Of a stretch of DNA of 15,394 nt, positions 14,660 through 15,394 are shown one piece after another. The notes below the pieces were generated by a model. That model did no database searches. It was not told where the DNA came from and worked only from the letters and a program-made list of their open reading frames with translations. The first letter of the stretch is position 1; the number at the start of each line of letters is the position of its first letter. Made by a program: the position numbers and the translations under genes. This DNA comes from an uncultured Bacilli bacterium (GTDB lineage Bacteria; Bacillota_I; Bacilli_A; RF39; UBA660), in contig CAKOSH010000013.1 in assembly GCA_934102215.1 (NCBI GenBank), forward strand, positions 1-15,394, written 5' to 3'.

Positions 14660-15394
14660 TCATACTAATTCATATTCTCTAGCAATTATTCTCTCATCAG
14701 AGCAATATTTAATTACATATTTATTATCTTGTTTGCAAATAATAATTCCTACTGTATCATTTTCTTCAATAGTTTTTATATTCTTATCTATATAATTCAT
14801 ATAAGTCATAATTTGTCCAGTATGCTCTTTCTTAAGTTCTGTTATCTTTAATTCTACGACTACATAACACCTATATTTAATATTATAAAGTAATAAATCA
14901 ATATAGTTGTATCTATTACCTAATTTAATTGGATATTCACTTTTTATAAAAGTAAACCCTATTCCTAATTCTTCTAAAAAGTTTTCAATATCTTCTAGGA
15001 TTAGTTTTTGTAATATTTTTTCTGATAATATATCATACTTATTGCTATTTTTAATCAAAATTGGATTCTTGATAAAATCAACTATATCGGATTCTTTTTG
15101 TTCTACTGATTTATTTTTAGTAGATTCCGGAAGTCTTTCATATTCATTAGATTTTATTCTTTCTCTTAACTGCCTAACTGATAAATTATTATTTTTAACT
15201 AATTCTATGTAATAATTAATTTTATCAATATTCTCAAAAGATAGTAATTCACAATAATGCGACCAAGATAATTGTGCAGACAGTGTCTGCACTTTTTCAT
15301 TCAACTCATAAAACTTTAACATTAACCATAGATTTCTCTTACTATAACCCTTACCTAATTCATATGTTAATCTCTTCGAATATTCTTTTATTAT
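14660..15394 (-). CDS. DUF1016 (YhcG-like) PD-(D/E)XK nuclease-domain protein, 5' end beyond window
   Basis: The frame stays open to the right edge of the window, so the gene is partial: 244 residues are visible, and the ATG at 15322 is internal. The 24 residues before it (ending LGKGYSKRNLWL) are in the expected family sequence. The N-terminal DUF1016 part carries LSAQLSWSHYCELL, typical of the family. The C-terminal nuclease fold has Asp166 (NYIDLLLYN), Glu181 and Lys183 (VVVELKI) and Gln194 (GQIMTYMNYID), the PD-(D/E)XK core (numbers count from the visible edge). Relatives are found with restriction, toxin-antitoxin and mobile genes; the exact role is not settled. Codons GTG CAG ACA CTG TCT GCA near 15275-15292 form a palindrome and contrast with the AT-rich codon use around them. 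A signature of transfer is plausible. Confidence 0.85.
   Translation of the reverse strand: MIKEYSKRLTYELGKGYSKRNLWLMLKFYELNEKVQTLSAQLSWSHYCELLSFENIDKINYYIELVKNNNLSVRQLRERIKSNEYERLPESTKNKSVEQKESDIVDFIKNPILIKNSNKYDILSEKILQKLILEDIENFLEELGIGFTFIKSEYPIKLGNRYNYIDLLLYNIKYRCYVVVELKITELKKEHTGQIMTYMNYIDKNIKTIEENDTVGIIICKQDNKYVIKYCSDERIIAREYELV
15274..15292. repeat. 19-nt perfect palindrome (single central base), copy A, inside the DUF1016 gene
   Basis: Arms GTGCAGACA (15274-15282) and TGTCTGCAC (15284-15292) flank one base (15283). On the coding strand it starts exactly at a GTG codon and reads VQTLSA, then CAA TTA. It is clearly richer in G+C than its surroundings. Confidence 0.95.

Noticed and set aside
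14660..15322. DUF1016 gene as a complete 220-residue gene starting at 15322
   Set aside because: The frame continues upstream without a stop to the window edge and the extra residues fit the family, so the gene is cut by the window rather than truncated in the genome.
1..15394. CRISPR array, rRNA, tRNA or insertion sequence
   Set aside because: No regularly spaced repeats, no cloverleaf with a TTCGA-type arm, no rRNA-like stretch and no transposase frame were seen on either strand. The only recombinase is of Xer type.

Overview
The window is low-GC, AT-rich DNA. All supported genes lie on the minus strand, so transcription runs from high to low coordinates. TGA is used as a stop (sulfatase-like gene, DUF1016 gene) and Trp is TGG, so the code is standard and not the Mycoplasma code. 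Pyruvate phosphate dikinase, a type II thymidine kinase, a LtaS-like sulfatase, GGAGG-type ribosome binding sites and ComGC-like pilin N-termini point to Bacillota. The lineage is probably a small-genome, gut-associated Bacilli relative; that last step is inference.

Layout from upstream to downstream (right to left). (1) 14.3-15.4 kb: a DUF1016 (YhcG-like) PD-(D/E)XK nuclease gene runs off the right edge. It is followed by a frameshifted small ORF, a short coding remnant and an orphan gene of 130 codons. (2) 12.1-13.9 kb: an AT-rich spacer with a possible folded RNA, then a Xer tyrosine recombinase overlapping thymidine kinase by 8 nt. (3) 9.4-12.0 kb: ppdK with its own extended -10 promoter and terminator. 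(4) 7.4-9.3 kb: an ORF6N/PLD-like protein and a cytosolic metallophosphoesterase. (5) 5.0-7.4 kb: a membrane-tethered XRE regulator, then a two-gene holin-like/M23 peptidase cassette resembling a phage lysis module. (6) 3.1-4.9 kb: a membrane sulfatase-superfamily enzyme related to lipoteichoic acid synthases. (7) 0.7-3.1 kb: two tandem pilin-like proteins, each ending in a HINT autoprocessing domain. (8) frr, with its own promoter and terminator.

Two things stand out. First, the two pilin paralogues carry complete HINT modules (Cys1, block-B His, terminal His-Asn) with only 5 or 7 residues after them. This suggests pilins that cut or re-attach their own C-terminus after export. The pair is mosaic: a nearly identical N-terminal 161 residues, a diverged Ig-like middle and a moderately diverged HINT.

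Second, three unusually GC-rich odd-length perfect palindromes (19, 19 and 27 nt, each with a single central base) lie in reading frames in this AT-rich DNA. One is in the ORF6N gene, one in the DUF1016 nuclease gene and one in the remnant. The two 19-mers share codon phase and flanking bases but differ in most of the palindrome itself. They may be recognition or mobility sites carried inside nuclease-associated genes.

Most of the rest is ordinary housekeeping. The regulatory detail read from the sequence includes promoters, intrinsic terminators, two possible leaderless starts and an inverted repeat covering the XRE ribosome binding site. None of it has been tested against a database.
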